NCBI GenBank assembly: GCA_050084985.1
Contig: JBITNC010000001.1
Span: 28,272,001 to 28,336,000, forward strand
Direction: 5' to 3'
DNA: 64,000 bases
Source of the DNA: Nageia nagi
Lineage: Eukaryota; Pinophyta
Shown: positions 43,709 to 54,579 of the stretch, one piece after another
Layout of the letters: each line of letters opens with the position of its first letter
Position numbering within the stretch: position 1 is the stretch's first letter
Made by a program: the position numbers and the translations under genes
Notes under the pieces: generated by a model
The model's input: only the letters and a program-made list of their open reading frames with translations
The model's database searches: none
What the model was told of the DNA's origin: nothing

Positions 43709-44192
43709 AAAACTATCACTTGATAGAATTGAAGGATTCCATATAACCAAGATCACCTTGAAGTTTCTCCAACAAATCAACCATTCAACCATATACCAAC
43801 GCAAGAAACAATCACACAAAAGATAAGACACGATGTATAGTGGTTCCTCCATCTCTTGGAAGTACATCCACTTTGAACCATCATTCTATTACTTTCTCAG
43901 AAGATAACTCTCCTACAACTCTACATGACAAGCATTACCATGCTTCATGAAGTTTAATCAAGTTACATAATGAGAGAGGTACCTCTTTATTTAAAAAGAA
44001 CTAACCCACCCTTTAAACCTTCTTTTTACCCAAGGGAAAGGTTAAAGGTGTTTCTATATTTATTCATCTTTCTATTTTTATTCCTTTAATGCTTTAAAGT
44101 ATCTAAAGATACTTTCAACATTAAGTGAATTTACATTAAAAATAAATATTATATAATAAATATTACACACTATTACATTACAATTTTTAACA
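43663..44192 (-). repeat. Copia-type LTR (probable 3' LTR), right arm of the inverted repeat
   Basis: Read on the - strand, it starts TGTTAAAAATTGTAATG directly after a polypurine tract. It continues through the shared CACCTTTAACC...GGGTAAA, AACTTGATTAAAC and AGAGTTGTAGGAGAGTTATC blocks to a long (AT)n run at 43663-43704. Its TATA region is decayed to TTTAAATAAAGAGG. The element interior should lie to the right, read leftwards. Confidence 0.75.
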
Positions 44193-44206
44193 CTTCCCCT
44201 TAATGT
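44193..44206 (-). promoter_or_regulatory. Polypurine tract of a Copia-type retroelement
   Basis: CATTAAGGGGAAG lies immediately before the LTR start TGTTAA on the - strand, the normal position of the plus-strand primer. Upstream text CTACCCAATTTTACATTAAG is typical of plant Copia 3' regions. Confidence 0.7.
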
Positions 44207-45600
44207 AAAATTGGGTAGAGTCAAAAAGACAAAGAAGAAAGAGAAAGAGAGAGTTATCCTCCAAGATATACAAGTGGAGATAATAACTTTTTACATCTTT
44301 GAGAAAGTAATAAAATATAAATAGTTCTACAATGGCTCAACTATTTAACCATTTAAAAAAATGGTTTTACAATACAATCATTAACCAAAAAATAGTTTCT
44401 TTGTATAAGAGTAGTCATTCAACAACATGTTGACATGATGAGCCTCCATGAGCCTACATACTCCAGTAACCTAAAATCTTAAGAAGAACCTGCAAGCTAC
44501 AAGCAGCTTAAAAATAAGATCAACTAGATACATTATATACATTTATATAAGATAGATGTCATTCATAAACTAATCAAATATACCAAGTCATCACATATGC
44601 ACAATCAACCAAGTGATATTAATGCATTCTCAACTAAGGATAAAAAATATCATCAATCTTTATAAAAAAATTTGATTTTTGATTTTTGTATTTATTTGTG
44701 TTTGTTTATTTTAGATTATTATTTTATATTTGTTGAAGGTATATGAAGGTGTCATCATAACATAATATTTCATAATTTAATTCTCTACCTTGATGATAAC
44801 TTCACCAAAGAAATACTTATGTGACCACGTTAGCTTAACCATATCACAAATGATCAAAAAATAATATAACTAAACCATAACTTTAGTTTTAAGCCACACA
44901 TGCCAACTTGACTAAACACAAAGTCAAGATTTACAAAGCATAAGCCATATACTAAATAAACTTGACTTTACCAAGAGTGAGTCAAGATGCCATAATAAAT
45001 AAAATTGACTTTATCAAGAGTGAATCAAGATGCCATCTTAACCATGCTACTAGTTAATATAAATATGATGAAAAAGATAACATTCATTCAACAAAGATGC
45101 AATTTTCCATTAAAGATTGCAATGTGGAGAAGGGAAAACCTTTTTAACCATTCCAACATTCAATAATCACGAAGAAGGTTGAACCTTTTTAACCACTCTA
45201 AGAATGTAGTTATGAAGAAGGTCAAACCTTTTTGACCACTCCATACACTACAAGAAGCTAAGTGGTAAATAATCCACCATCATGGATAAACTTCCCAACA
45301 CAGAAATAAAATATGGTAAACAGTGCCTTATAAGTCATCATGAAGATGCTAAGCCAATACTTATAGTCACAACCCTCTTAAAGATGAAGTAAGCATTACT
45401 TAACTCTTTGAGGATAAATTTATCAATGAAATCTTGTTTTAATGGACAATAAACGTAAAGTCCCATAAAAAAAATTACTTCTTGATAAAAATATGCTTCG
45501 ATTTTATATTTTCTAGCAATCTGGCACAATCCATCAACATGGATATTATTTCAAAATATGGAAGTATACTTAGATTTTACTTCTCTTAAAGGGTAACTTC
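44207..45600. repeat. Probable 3' region of a Copia-type element with short tandem repeats
   Basis: No pol coding was found in either strand. A ~45-bp pair with TTGACTTTA-CAAGAGTGA-TCAAGATGCCAT occurs at about 44960-45045. Three ~50-bp units at about 45120-45245 each contain a phrase of the type AACCTTTTTAACCA. Two of the units hold a perfect palindrome, AAGGTTGAACCTT or AAGGTCAAACCTT. A 63-codon - strand frame (45338-45529) has no clear match. Confidence 0.5.
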
Positions 45601-46659
45601 ATAAAAATTAAAGCATATTACAAAATTGTACACATGTAGAGTGGAATATACACTTCTCAAAGGTACTTGTACACTTCCTTTCCAAAGAAAGATTAATATT
45701 GCATTATCAATATCTTTAATAAGTCTTATGAAGAAAAATTTAAAAACTTTGACTCCAACAAGTATAATATCCATTGTTGAGTAAGTTAATTAACTCTACT
45801 CTAACAAACATGGGTGCACAATAAAAAAAAATATCCAACTAGGATAAAAAAATAATGTACACAACTAATGAGGATAGTAATGTTTGAAGAAAGTTTACAC
45901 AAACTTTTACTTCAAATGATGTTCATAATAGAATTATTTTGGAAGTTAAAAAAAAACTACCATATCAACCATTGATAACAAATGCCAATTCATAGTTCAA
46001 TGCACATAATAAATCTTTGTGCAATATAAATTAATCTTAATTTGCAATCCAAAGGATAGTGCATAAAATATTAAACAAATTTTCATAATGCACATCTACA
46101 AGTTTCCATTTTAATAATATGCAAATTTAATTATCAATATATTGACATTATCAATTAATGTTATCAATTAAAGTTGATATAAATATATCCAATGTTGAAA
46201 TAATTTGCAAGTAATGGTTGAAACTAATTGCTTTATACATCAACATTTTTTTAAAAAAATTACCAAACAAGGAATATATTTTGCAAAATATCATAGTATT
46301 TTACCTTAAAAAATCATCCAAAACTTTAAGAAAAGATTTGATACTTATCAAATATTATATTTTCAAAAACCACATTCGAGTAAAAAAAATATCAGTAATC
46401 TCACTATCATCATTGTCATCATTAACATTATCATTGCTATCATTCTCGTGATTATCTATATTTGGCACATCAATTTTGCAAGCACTTCTAGATTTAGCAT
46501 ATCACTATCATGATTATCATTTTTAATCATGTCATCATCATGATTATCACTATTGATCAAAACATCATCATTTGCAATGGGATCATGATCAATAATCATA
46601 TAATCACTAGTTATGGTATCAAATTGATTATTTTTAGCATCTATGCAAGAACTAAAAAC

Positions 46660-46980
46660 TTAATCAATAGAAATTGCATCATTAGAATGTTCATCAAGAG
46701 AAATTTCATCATTAGAATGTTCATCAAGAGAAATAATATCATTAGTCTTTTTATCAGTTTGAGTCATCATACTTACCTCTAGATGTTGTGTGTGGATCAA
46801 GTCTTTAATATATGAGATGCTATATAGTACTATACTTATAGCACACATTAGTAACATGAAACCTAGAGCAAAAAATGATACCATGCATGTAACATATAAT
46901 ATTCTACATAATATTATCAATGTAATACATGATATCTTGTATACACTACAAAACAAAATGTGTTTAATGTCAAGGTGCAT
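46660..46980 (-). other. Open frame with membrane segment and 10-residue acidic repeats, possibly transposon-derived
   Basis: A 106-codon frame reads a hydrophobic N-terminal half (SFFALGFMLLMCAISIVLYS, long enough to cross a membrane). The acidic half contains the repeat DEHSNDEISL / DEHSNDAISI, encoded by a 30-bp tandem DNA repeat at about 46665-46740. Past its stop, further acidic Asp/Asn-rich text continues in broken frames to about 46390. It lies on the interior side of the Copia 3' LTR and could be a relic of a post-pol ORF of that element. No family is recognised, and low-complexity ATCAT-rich DNA could create such a frame by chance. Confidence 0.3.
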
Positions 46981-48260
46981 GTTAGATCCCTTTGTTATTA
47001 ATTTTTTCTAAAATCCTGATACCATATCTGATGCTAACATGCACATTAGTAACACATCATTTTTTGCATCATCCCAAAATGCAATATTATGTTTATGGTA
47101 TCATCATCATTGCATCAAAGAGGGTGTCAAGTATTTCAAATTTTGCATCACTAGTTACTGCTACGTAGTATCTTTCTTAGCATCAATTTTTATTATTTAC
47201 TATCTTTTAAAGTGACTTTTGTAGCATCTTATATCGCATCAAATTATTAAAATTTTATATCATCATTTTTGATAATGAGGGCATATCTTTTATTGTTAAT
47301 ATATATAAATATGGTATCATCTTTAGTATATTTATATCTTTACTTGTGTTAACAATTTTAAATTTAACGTTGTCACTTTCAAATTTGAGGCATCTTGTAT
47401 AACATCATTTAGTTTTAGATAGGTGTCTGCTATTGCATATTATATTGCATCATACATAACATCAATTATATATCATGCACAAAAAAATCTTATTTAGTAT
47501 CATCTATAACATCCATCGGTAATTATAATTCATTATTTTTGCATCTTCACTAGCATCAGTAATTATGTTAGGAAGTAAAAATATATGTATTTATAAATTT
47601 GTAATTTTTTTGGTAAGGGTAAATCGAAGGGGTTTTTTATATAGGAATCCACCTATAAAAAATAATTTTGATTCTTTATCCTTCCTTATTTATTTTATTT
47701 AGCTCTAAATGATAGAGAGATTCTTGGAAATGCACAACCCAGATTCTAGTTACATTCAAATGTATATCTATTTAAGTCTAAAATATAAGATTCCATCAAC
47801 TACAGAGTCCATAGTGTTCCTATATTCAAACCATAGTTTGATTCTTCTTAGGTTTGAGGAGAGCCTCACCCAAACCTAATTAGTATAGTTTATTTACCCA
47901 CCATTATATCGTTTACATCTTTGAGTGTATCTGTTATGAAGTTCATAGTGTGCCCATCACCTCCATGGATATTAGAGCATATAAAATATTATGAGAATCC
48001 ACTAATAGAATCTATCAAAGAAAGGTATGCCTCCTATGTTCATAAGTTATCCTTGATATTCCCCTATGCAACCCTATTGAGTGACCCACTAAGCTCTTGA
48101 TTAAGGTGGTAGTATACTTTATGTGTAACCAAAGCTACCCTCAAAGAGTCGATAACCAAACCCTAATAAGTGTAGAATAATTATCATCTAGGAAAAAGCT
48201 AACCAAAATCCTCTAGGTCACCATCGTACTAGAAGAATCCTTAACATCGAAGAGAAGGTC
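46981..48260. other. AT-rich DNA with many GCATC/ATCAT words, no gene recognised
   Basis: The words GCATC and ATCAT recur throughout 46390-47560 without a regular period. No coding frame of note was found. Confidence 0.4.
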
Positions 48261-48269
48261 TTCACTTAC

Positions 48270-48640
48270 ATAGATGCAAGTGAGGGGGAGGGAAACATGA
48301 GTGGTGGGGGGAGTATAGAAATGGGTGAGGGGGGATATATATGTAAGGGAGGGTGGGAGGCATGCTTGTGCAAGGGGGAGGGAGGGTAAGATGTGAGGTA
48401 GACTCAAGAGAGAGGGGATCATTAGGTAGGGAAGGGGGCATGCAAGTACAATGAGGAGAGAGATAAAGGTGTGCAGGGGGAGGATGGGGAGATAAAGGTA
48501 TGTAGGAATGAAGGCAAGGGGTGGAGGGAGGGGGTAATGAAGGAAGGAGAGGGGGAGGGAGGAGGAGGGATAAAGAGGAGGGAACAAAGGTGTGAAGGAA
48601 GAGGGGGGCAGAGGGAGGGAGAGGGGTTGGGGGATACTTG
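48270..48640. repeat. G/A-rich low-complexity block
   Basis: The + strand is a nearly pure G/A sequence with some T, built from GAGGG, GGGGGAG and GGAGGGA words, and has few C bases. Several runs of three or more G lie close together. The Pro/Leu/Ser-rich - strand frames here are translations of this skew, not genes. Confidence 0.85.
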
Positions 48641-48903
48641 TAGTTGCATAAGCATAAGCAACCCCCCCTTTTTAAATATGTAATTATTTTTCAATATTAT
48701 ATTTTAAATTAATTTAATTTACTTATTAATTCTTATATTTTTGTAAATTTTTATACCATATTTTAATTCAAAAAAATTTATTTTATTAAATTGAAATGAA
48801 TTAAATAAATATAAATATTAAATATAGAATTCAACTCAAAAAGCTGTAAATATATCAAAATATCATATGACATCATAAATATAGCATAATATCAAATCAT
48901 AAT

Positions 48904-49382
48904 TGTAGATGCCTAAGAATGAATTATTATTTATTAAATAATTCATTTTAGAGCCTCAATGATGTATTATGTAAAAAAAGGGTTAAAAATACCCAAAGCT
49001 ATGTAATTTATGTAATGGACCCTTATGGCATGTACAAAGGGTCAAAAAGATCAAAGTCATGTAAACATGCATCATATATAAAGGCATCAAATGATGACCT
49101 TAAACTTCACAGGCAAATGAATATGAGGAGGATTCTAGAGAGATTCTAGCACATGTTACATCACACTATTATGCATAAATATTATTCATAAGTTACATCC
49201 TATGTTTGATATTTGATGATTCTTTTATTTGCTCGTTGTTACATGCCTCTTCTAGGTTACCAATGACATGATTGTATTGGATTGCCAATGATTAATAAGC
49301 TTTAAGCAAACTTTACTATTTACTTAAATTTTTACTCCCTTCTTTCATTTATCAAAAGAGGGGTCATTTTTAGGTGTTTACA
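48904..49382. repeat. Solo or single LTR with hairpin at its left end
   Basis: The 479-bp unit starts TGTAGATGCCTAAG and ends TTTAGGTGTTTACA, so the ends are inverted copies. The left end folds: GAATTATTATTTATTAAATAATTC is a near-perfect palindrome within CCTAAG...TTTTAGAGCC. A TATA box, CATATATAAAGGCATC, at about 49074 favours + orientation. However, the right flank TTTTACCCCTTTTTG is, on the other strand, a polypurine-like tract in front of TGTAAACACC, which favours - orientation. The direction is therefore unresolved. The left-end layout is shared with 15770 and 39343. Confidence 0.5.
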
Positions 49383-50500
49383 TTTTACCCCTTTTTGAAA
49401 TACCCAACATTTTATATGTGGAGATTATTTAAAAAAACTAAGCCTATTTAAAATGGGGTACAAAAAAGTCTTGGACTTATTTTCCTTGATCTTAGGTCAA
49501 GATTTTGAATTAGCTTATTCTATATGAATAAGCTAAATCTGAGTGATTGGATTATGACTAAATCTATTTTTAATTCTTTTGCATTTGACATATTTTAAAA
49601 GCAATAAGTGTTGTAGTACAAGGCATTGAACTTAGGCAGTTATCACTATACTATTGTGTTATGGTGGTTGGATATAGGCAAAGTCTTAACTATCAAGTGT
49701 ATGCCATAACTAGCATGTGATAAAGAAGCTCCCTTATGAATACAAAGCTTTGATCATTCTACTCTTGACCCAGCAAGTGGATTACTTGATGATCTTACGC
49801 AAAAGTTCATCCAACAATTTTAATCACATCTAAACCCATCCTTTTTTCTCTATAAAAAGAAGGGTCATTTTTTGAATTCAAAGTTACTCAAGAGTTTTAG
49901 TTTTTTCAAAAACACTTGGTTTTAAATTAAGTTAACAAGTAGAGAACTCATATTTATTTTACCTTTAACATATATTTTTTAATTTTTAAGGTTTTATAAA
50001 TATCCTTTTATTTATTTATTATTATTATATATATATTATAATTTTACATGAGGTATGAAACATAATTTTCCTAATGTTACCTCATAAGGAACCCTGAGCA
50101 TATGTATTTCATTTAGATTTTTGAGAATGAGCATTTTAAGTGTCTTATATTTTTATCACGATCCTAAGCTAAGTTTATGTAAGGAAGAGCTTTTAATAAC
50201 TCATTTTATCATTTTGTCATTCATTTTTTTTATAATTTTGGAAAAAAGAATAAATAATATATGTATGAGAGCACTAAAATGGAAGGCTCAAATACATTTT
50301 TTCTTTTTGGGTTTCTTTGATAATTTTTCAATTTTTAGAAATTTTTATGATTTTTTAGGTCATTGGTAATCTGGTACTAGTCGTAGGTGATCCTTATGTA
50401 TCGTTAGCTCTTGATAATAAATCACTAGTGTTCGACTGCATGAGGGTTTAAAAAGAAAAAGATTTGTTATCACTTTCTTATTGACCTTTTAGTGGCTAGT
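49383..50500. other. Between LTR and plant mobile domain ORF, no gene recognised
   Basis: AT-rich. If the LTR to the left is a 5' LTR, this would be the leader of the element carrying the plant mobile domain ORF. No primer-binding site starting TGG was found next to the LTR. Confidence 0.35.
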
Positions 50501-50519
50501 CAAAGTTCTCTGACTACCC

Positions 50520-52870
50520 TACCCCACTTTTTCAGAGTTTGACCTTATGCTTGTCATTTTCACCACTCTTATGAGCCAAGATGTCGCCATGAAGATGGTA
50601 GATGCATTGCAAGAGGCCCATGAGAGAAGAGGTAGGGGTTTAAAAAACCCTCTTTTTAATTTTTTATTTATTAATTCATTTTTACTCTATTTTTGAAAAA
50701 ATAGAAACCATAAAACACTTAGGAATATTTTATAGGAGTTTTTTAGCCATTTAGATTTTCATTTAGGCTCTTTTTTTTAATTTATGTTTAAAATCCTTGA
50801 TCATGATTATCGACTAGAGTCGAAGGGTTTCAGGGTTATCAATGTTTGAGTTTTAAATGCTAGTGATTCTAAACCTTAATCAACTGATCATCGACCTTTT
50901 ACTTTAGGTTAAATAATTTTTTTTTAATTTTTAAATTTTTTGACTTATATTATTATTAATTGATGTTAGGTTTGTTACATCTTCAAGCTTAGAGGGAGAT
51001 ATCCTTGTATACTTGAGGATGGACATGTTTTATTGACTACTATAGATCAAACTTTTCTTCATGTTGTTGGATTTGGAACTGGGCCCCACATGGGTTGTAT
51101 TCATTGGGATTATCCATTATTGGCACCCTTGTTAGAGAGATGAGATTCTTTGATTGGTACCTTCCATCTTCTTATGGGGGAGATGATTATTACAATGGAG
51201 GACATCCATCATTTATATCATTTACCTATTTAGGGTTAACGAATTCAACATGCATTAGATCGAGATTCAATGCATCTTAATATTATAGAAGTCTATGGGG
51301 TAGGTGCAGTTGATGGAGTTATAAATGAGATGTTTTCTAGGGGTATTCCATACTTTAGGTATTCAAATAACAATCAGTAAGGTCTTCTTAGAACCTCCTA
51401 TTTGATGGGGCTTATCTAGTGTTACTCTCTCCCATATACTAGCAGTGGGAGGTTTCCTTGGTCTGTATTACATGTAGTGGACAATATGCTATAGTAGAGG
51501 ATAGAATATGCTTGGGCTCCCACATTATTAGCCTAAATCTACTGAGATATATTCTTTTATTCTTTAGGCCATAGAGCCTCATTATCAATCACTATTACTC
51601 TTCAAGCATGGGCCTACGACATATCCAAATAGCTCATCCTTTGGGGCTTCTAGTGCCTAGTTTTGGTACCCACACAACTTATCCCATCGATGTCATGCAT
51701 TGGCAAGAGGACTTTTACACTCATCCTTTAGATGGTATTCAATGAGATGTCACCTATTATCAAAGGATGATCACTCACCTCATTGTAAAACAGGTGAGGT
51801 TCTGACCCTACCATGGTTACCTAGTTTGAGATGAGTTTGCAACATAATTAATGGGCATTAGGTAGGCTTGAGTTCTTAATGGTCTATGGACTGAGTTCTT
51901 AGAGTACTACTTTAAGCTTTTGCACTATCAATTTGATTTGGTGTAAGATGTTCCACCAACACTTCTACATTTTTTGAGAGGAAGAGCTACTAATTAAGGG
52001 GATTTAACCCCTAGTTTATGCAGATCTAGATCCTACATAGGAGGAGCCCTTGATAGAGGATGTAGGTGCTAATGATATGGGTGTGACTAAGGCTTTCTAT
52101 GCCTAGTGGTAGGTGGAGCTAGATGCCAAGGATAGTGATGTGCTATAGTGTAGAGTAAACCAGTAAGCAGTTGAGCCTAAGGTAGCTATTAAGGTTTGGG
52201 GAGGATGTTGAGGAGTAGATGGATGAGGAGAGGGTCAAGGAGTAAGCAGTTTAGGAGATTGAGGTAGGTACTTCTACCAAAGGTGCGAAGGGAGGTGGAG
52301 CTCCTCCTCCATAGGTACCTAGAATTGATGCCCTCTTGGAAGATTTATATGAGTTGAGATACCAAGTTTCTCAAATTAGTGCCCGTATGTATCAATATCA
52401 AGTTGAGAGAGATAGATATCATTGAGAGAGGGATTAGGCTCGAGCCTCTTCACAAGCTAGAGGTGTAAATACATCTGTAAAGGGGATTTGGTCATCCATC
52501 AATATTTATTCATGGGATTCTTCAATAGAGGGATTATTACTCCTCTATTTTCTAAATATGGTTGATAGGGGTACCTCCATACATTCATGGCATGCTCTAT
52601 CCAGTCCCTCCTATCACATATGTCCTTGTAGATGTCCTAATTTAATAAGCACATAGTGGAGGTTAGCAAACTACCAGTACTCAGGGTAGGGTTGTTAGAC
52701 CTATTGCATCTCACAACCATAGTAGGACAAGTGGGGTTTCTTTGTAGCACCTAGTGGGATCATCTAAAATTTGTAGAGTGACTCGATCTACGAGTCCTAT
52801 AGGTTTAGTGGGCACTACTCACCCTAGATAGGGTAGAGTTGGTAGTCCTACATATGGTTTGAGGGTATTT
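50520..52870 (+). pseudogene. Decayed plant mobile domain (PMD) protein ORF, transposon-associated
   Basis: In broken + frames the region reads like the aminotransferase-like plant mobile domain. GPHMGCIHWDYPLLAPLLER (about 51078-51140) and GTFHLLMGEMIITMEDIHHL with YHLPI (about 51154-51235) form the signature block, in which a GEM-T-T-EDV-LL-LP pattern is usual. VYGVGAVDGVI follows, then SLGHRASLSITITLQAWAYD (about 51557-51620), then a stretch with VMHWQEDFYTHPL (about 51690-51730). The C-terminal part (IDALLEDLYELRYQVSQISA, about 52330-52390) looks like a coiled coil. A possible first exon with donor GAAGAG|GTAGGG lies at about 50530-50632. Stops and frameshifts are frequent. PMD ORFs occur both in host genes and inside Ty3/gypsy and Mutator-like elements; the neighbouring LTR and heavy decay favour a transposon origin. 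Confidence 0.7.
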
Positions 52871-52880
52871 TAGTGATGGA

Positions 52881-52961
52881 GTTACTTATTTTTATATTTC
52901 ATGTTAGACTATGTTATTTATTTTTTTATATTTCATGTTAGACTATGTTATTTATTTTTTT
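52881..52961. repeat. Short tandem repeat, 2.4 copies of 32-34 bp
   Basis: GTTACTTATTTTTATATTTCATGTTAGACTAT is repeated with small changes at 52913 and partly at 52947. Confidence 0.9.
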
Positions 52962-54579
52962 GAGATCATGGAGGGCATGATCATTTCATATGTTTAGACA
53001 TGTTATTTGTAGGCTTATTTTTTGATGACATTATCTATTTTTTGGATCATGGTAGTCATTATTTATGGTTAGTTTTTCTATATGGATTGGATGAATGGCT
53101 TATGTGGTAGACACTTGGTTATATATATATATGGTGATAGCTTTAGACTTTTACATGTATGTTTTAATTATCATGTTAATGTATGTTTATGTTTATATGT
53201 TTTCCAAATGTGTGTGTTTAAAATGGAAATGTATGAGAGTTTATTTTTCATGTTTTCATTTAGTTTTGAGACCTTATTTATGATATATTTCATAAATACA
53301 AAGTGATATTTATATTTATATAGGACTACTATGTTTGTATAACAAGATTTGATTTGTAGGAGAATGAAATTAAATGCATCATTTTCCATTTCCTTGGCTA
53401 CTTTTATACATGGTTATGAACATAAATACTGGTATAAACATATGTGATATCATGAATAATATGAATGTATGGATGTAAAACACACACAAGATTTACAAAA
53501 CACTTTATGGATGTAATAATGGATACACATAGATGTACATGGACAAATGTTATATGAATGTAAAATGTATGAAACTTTAAATGACCTAAGTTTTTTATGA
53601 ATGACATAATAACTTAGACATCAATCTTAATGCTTTGGCAACTTATCAAGTTTTATAATAATAATAATGATGGTATGGAATGAATGAATGTATAAATAAA
53701 GAAATATAATGAATTACACCTTCAATACCAAGTTTCATCAATTAATCTTTTGCTTTGATCTCATCTACAAGGGATGATATAAAATAAGGTCATAATATAC
53801 TTAAGTTTACCATAAGCTCATTTATGTGCAATGATATTCATTTTCTTTTTTAATATTCACAAACTAAATACCCTAGGATTATAAATTGTGAGATATGATT
53901 TTTGTTTTTGTAAGTATGCTTCACTACCAAAATGCATCCATAGCCCTAGTGAAGGTTAACCCTTTCATCCCATCATAGCCTTTCTCTATTACCAACTAGG
54001 CATCCATAGCCCTGATAGAGGATACTACAATGGCCCAAGAATTCTACATCTTATTTTCTCCTCTTTCCTTTTTCTTTTTCTTTTATTTCTTTTTCTCCTA
54101 TCCTAGCTCTTGGGTTTAGAATGAAGCAAAAAGTAAGAGAACCATACTCACATTTATACTCAAGAAATATTCAATTCTTGATTATTTCAAGATCTTAATG
54201 TGAAAATGTGTACAAACCTATTAATGCATTGCTATATATCATAGTTATGTCTTTTTATCATCCTAGTTTTTGAAATTTCAACATAGCATCTTTCAATAAA
54301 AACCAAGCATGAATAGAGTATTTATTGCCTACTTCTTTATCTATAAATACAATTATGTATAAAGAGAAATATTATATAGATGTATGTATGATATATGGAT
54401 ACATATAACTTAATTAGTTTCCTCCCTTATAATGATTGATATCTAATAACTATGACATTCAAAGTGAAGGACTAAACATTTATGGTTTTATATTTTTTTA
54501 TTAATTTTTTTATATTTTTTGATTTTTTCAATGTTTTTGTATTTTTTTTAAATGTTTCTTAAATGAATAAAAATCTACA
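52962..54579. other. AT-rich DNA, no gene recognised
   Basis: Contains degenerate ATGTATGGATGTAA-type repeats (53400-53700). The phrase CATCCATAGCCCT occurs twice (about 53934 and 54001). A long pyrimidine tract at 54057-54107, purine on the - strand, could be the polypurine tract of the - strand element to the right, but no LTR could be shown beyond it. Confidence 0.35.

Noticed and set aside
43097-43867. Two similar open frames (MYSQEIKEPLYI... at 43097-43324 and MYFQEMEEPLYI... at 43616-43867) that look like a gene family
   Set aside because: They are the same LTR sequence read from the two inverted arms. The similarity is DNA-level repeat identity and both run into AT microsatellites.
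48213-48694. Pro/Ser/Leu-rich - strand frames resembling a cell-wall protein
   Set aside because: The DNA is a low-complexity G/A tract; the proline codons come from its C/T-rich complement.
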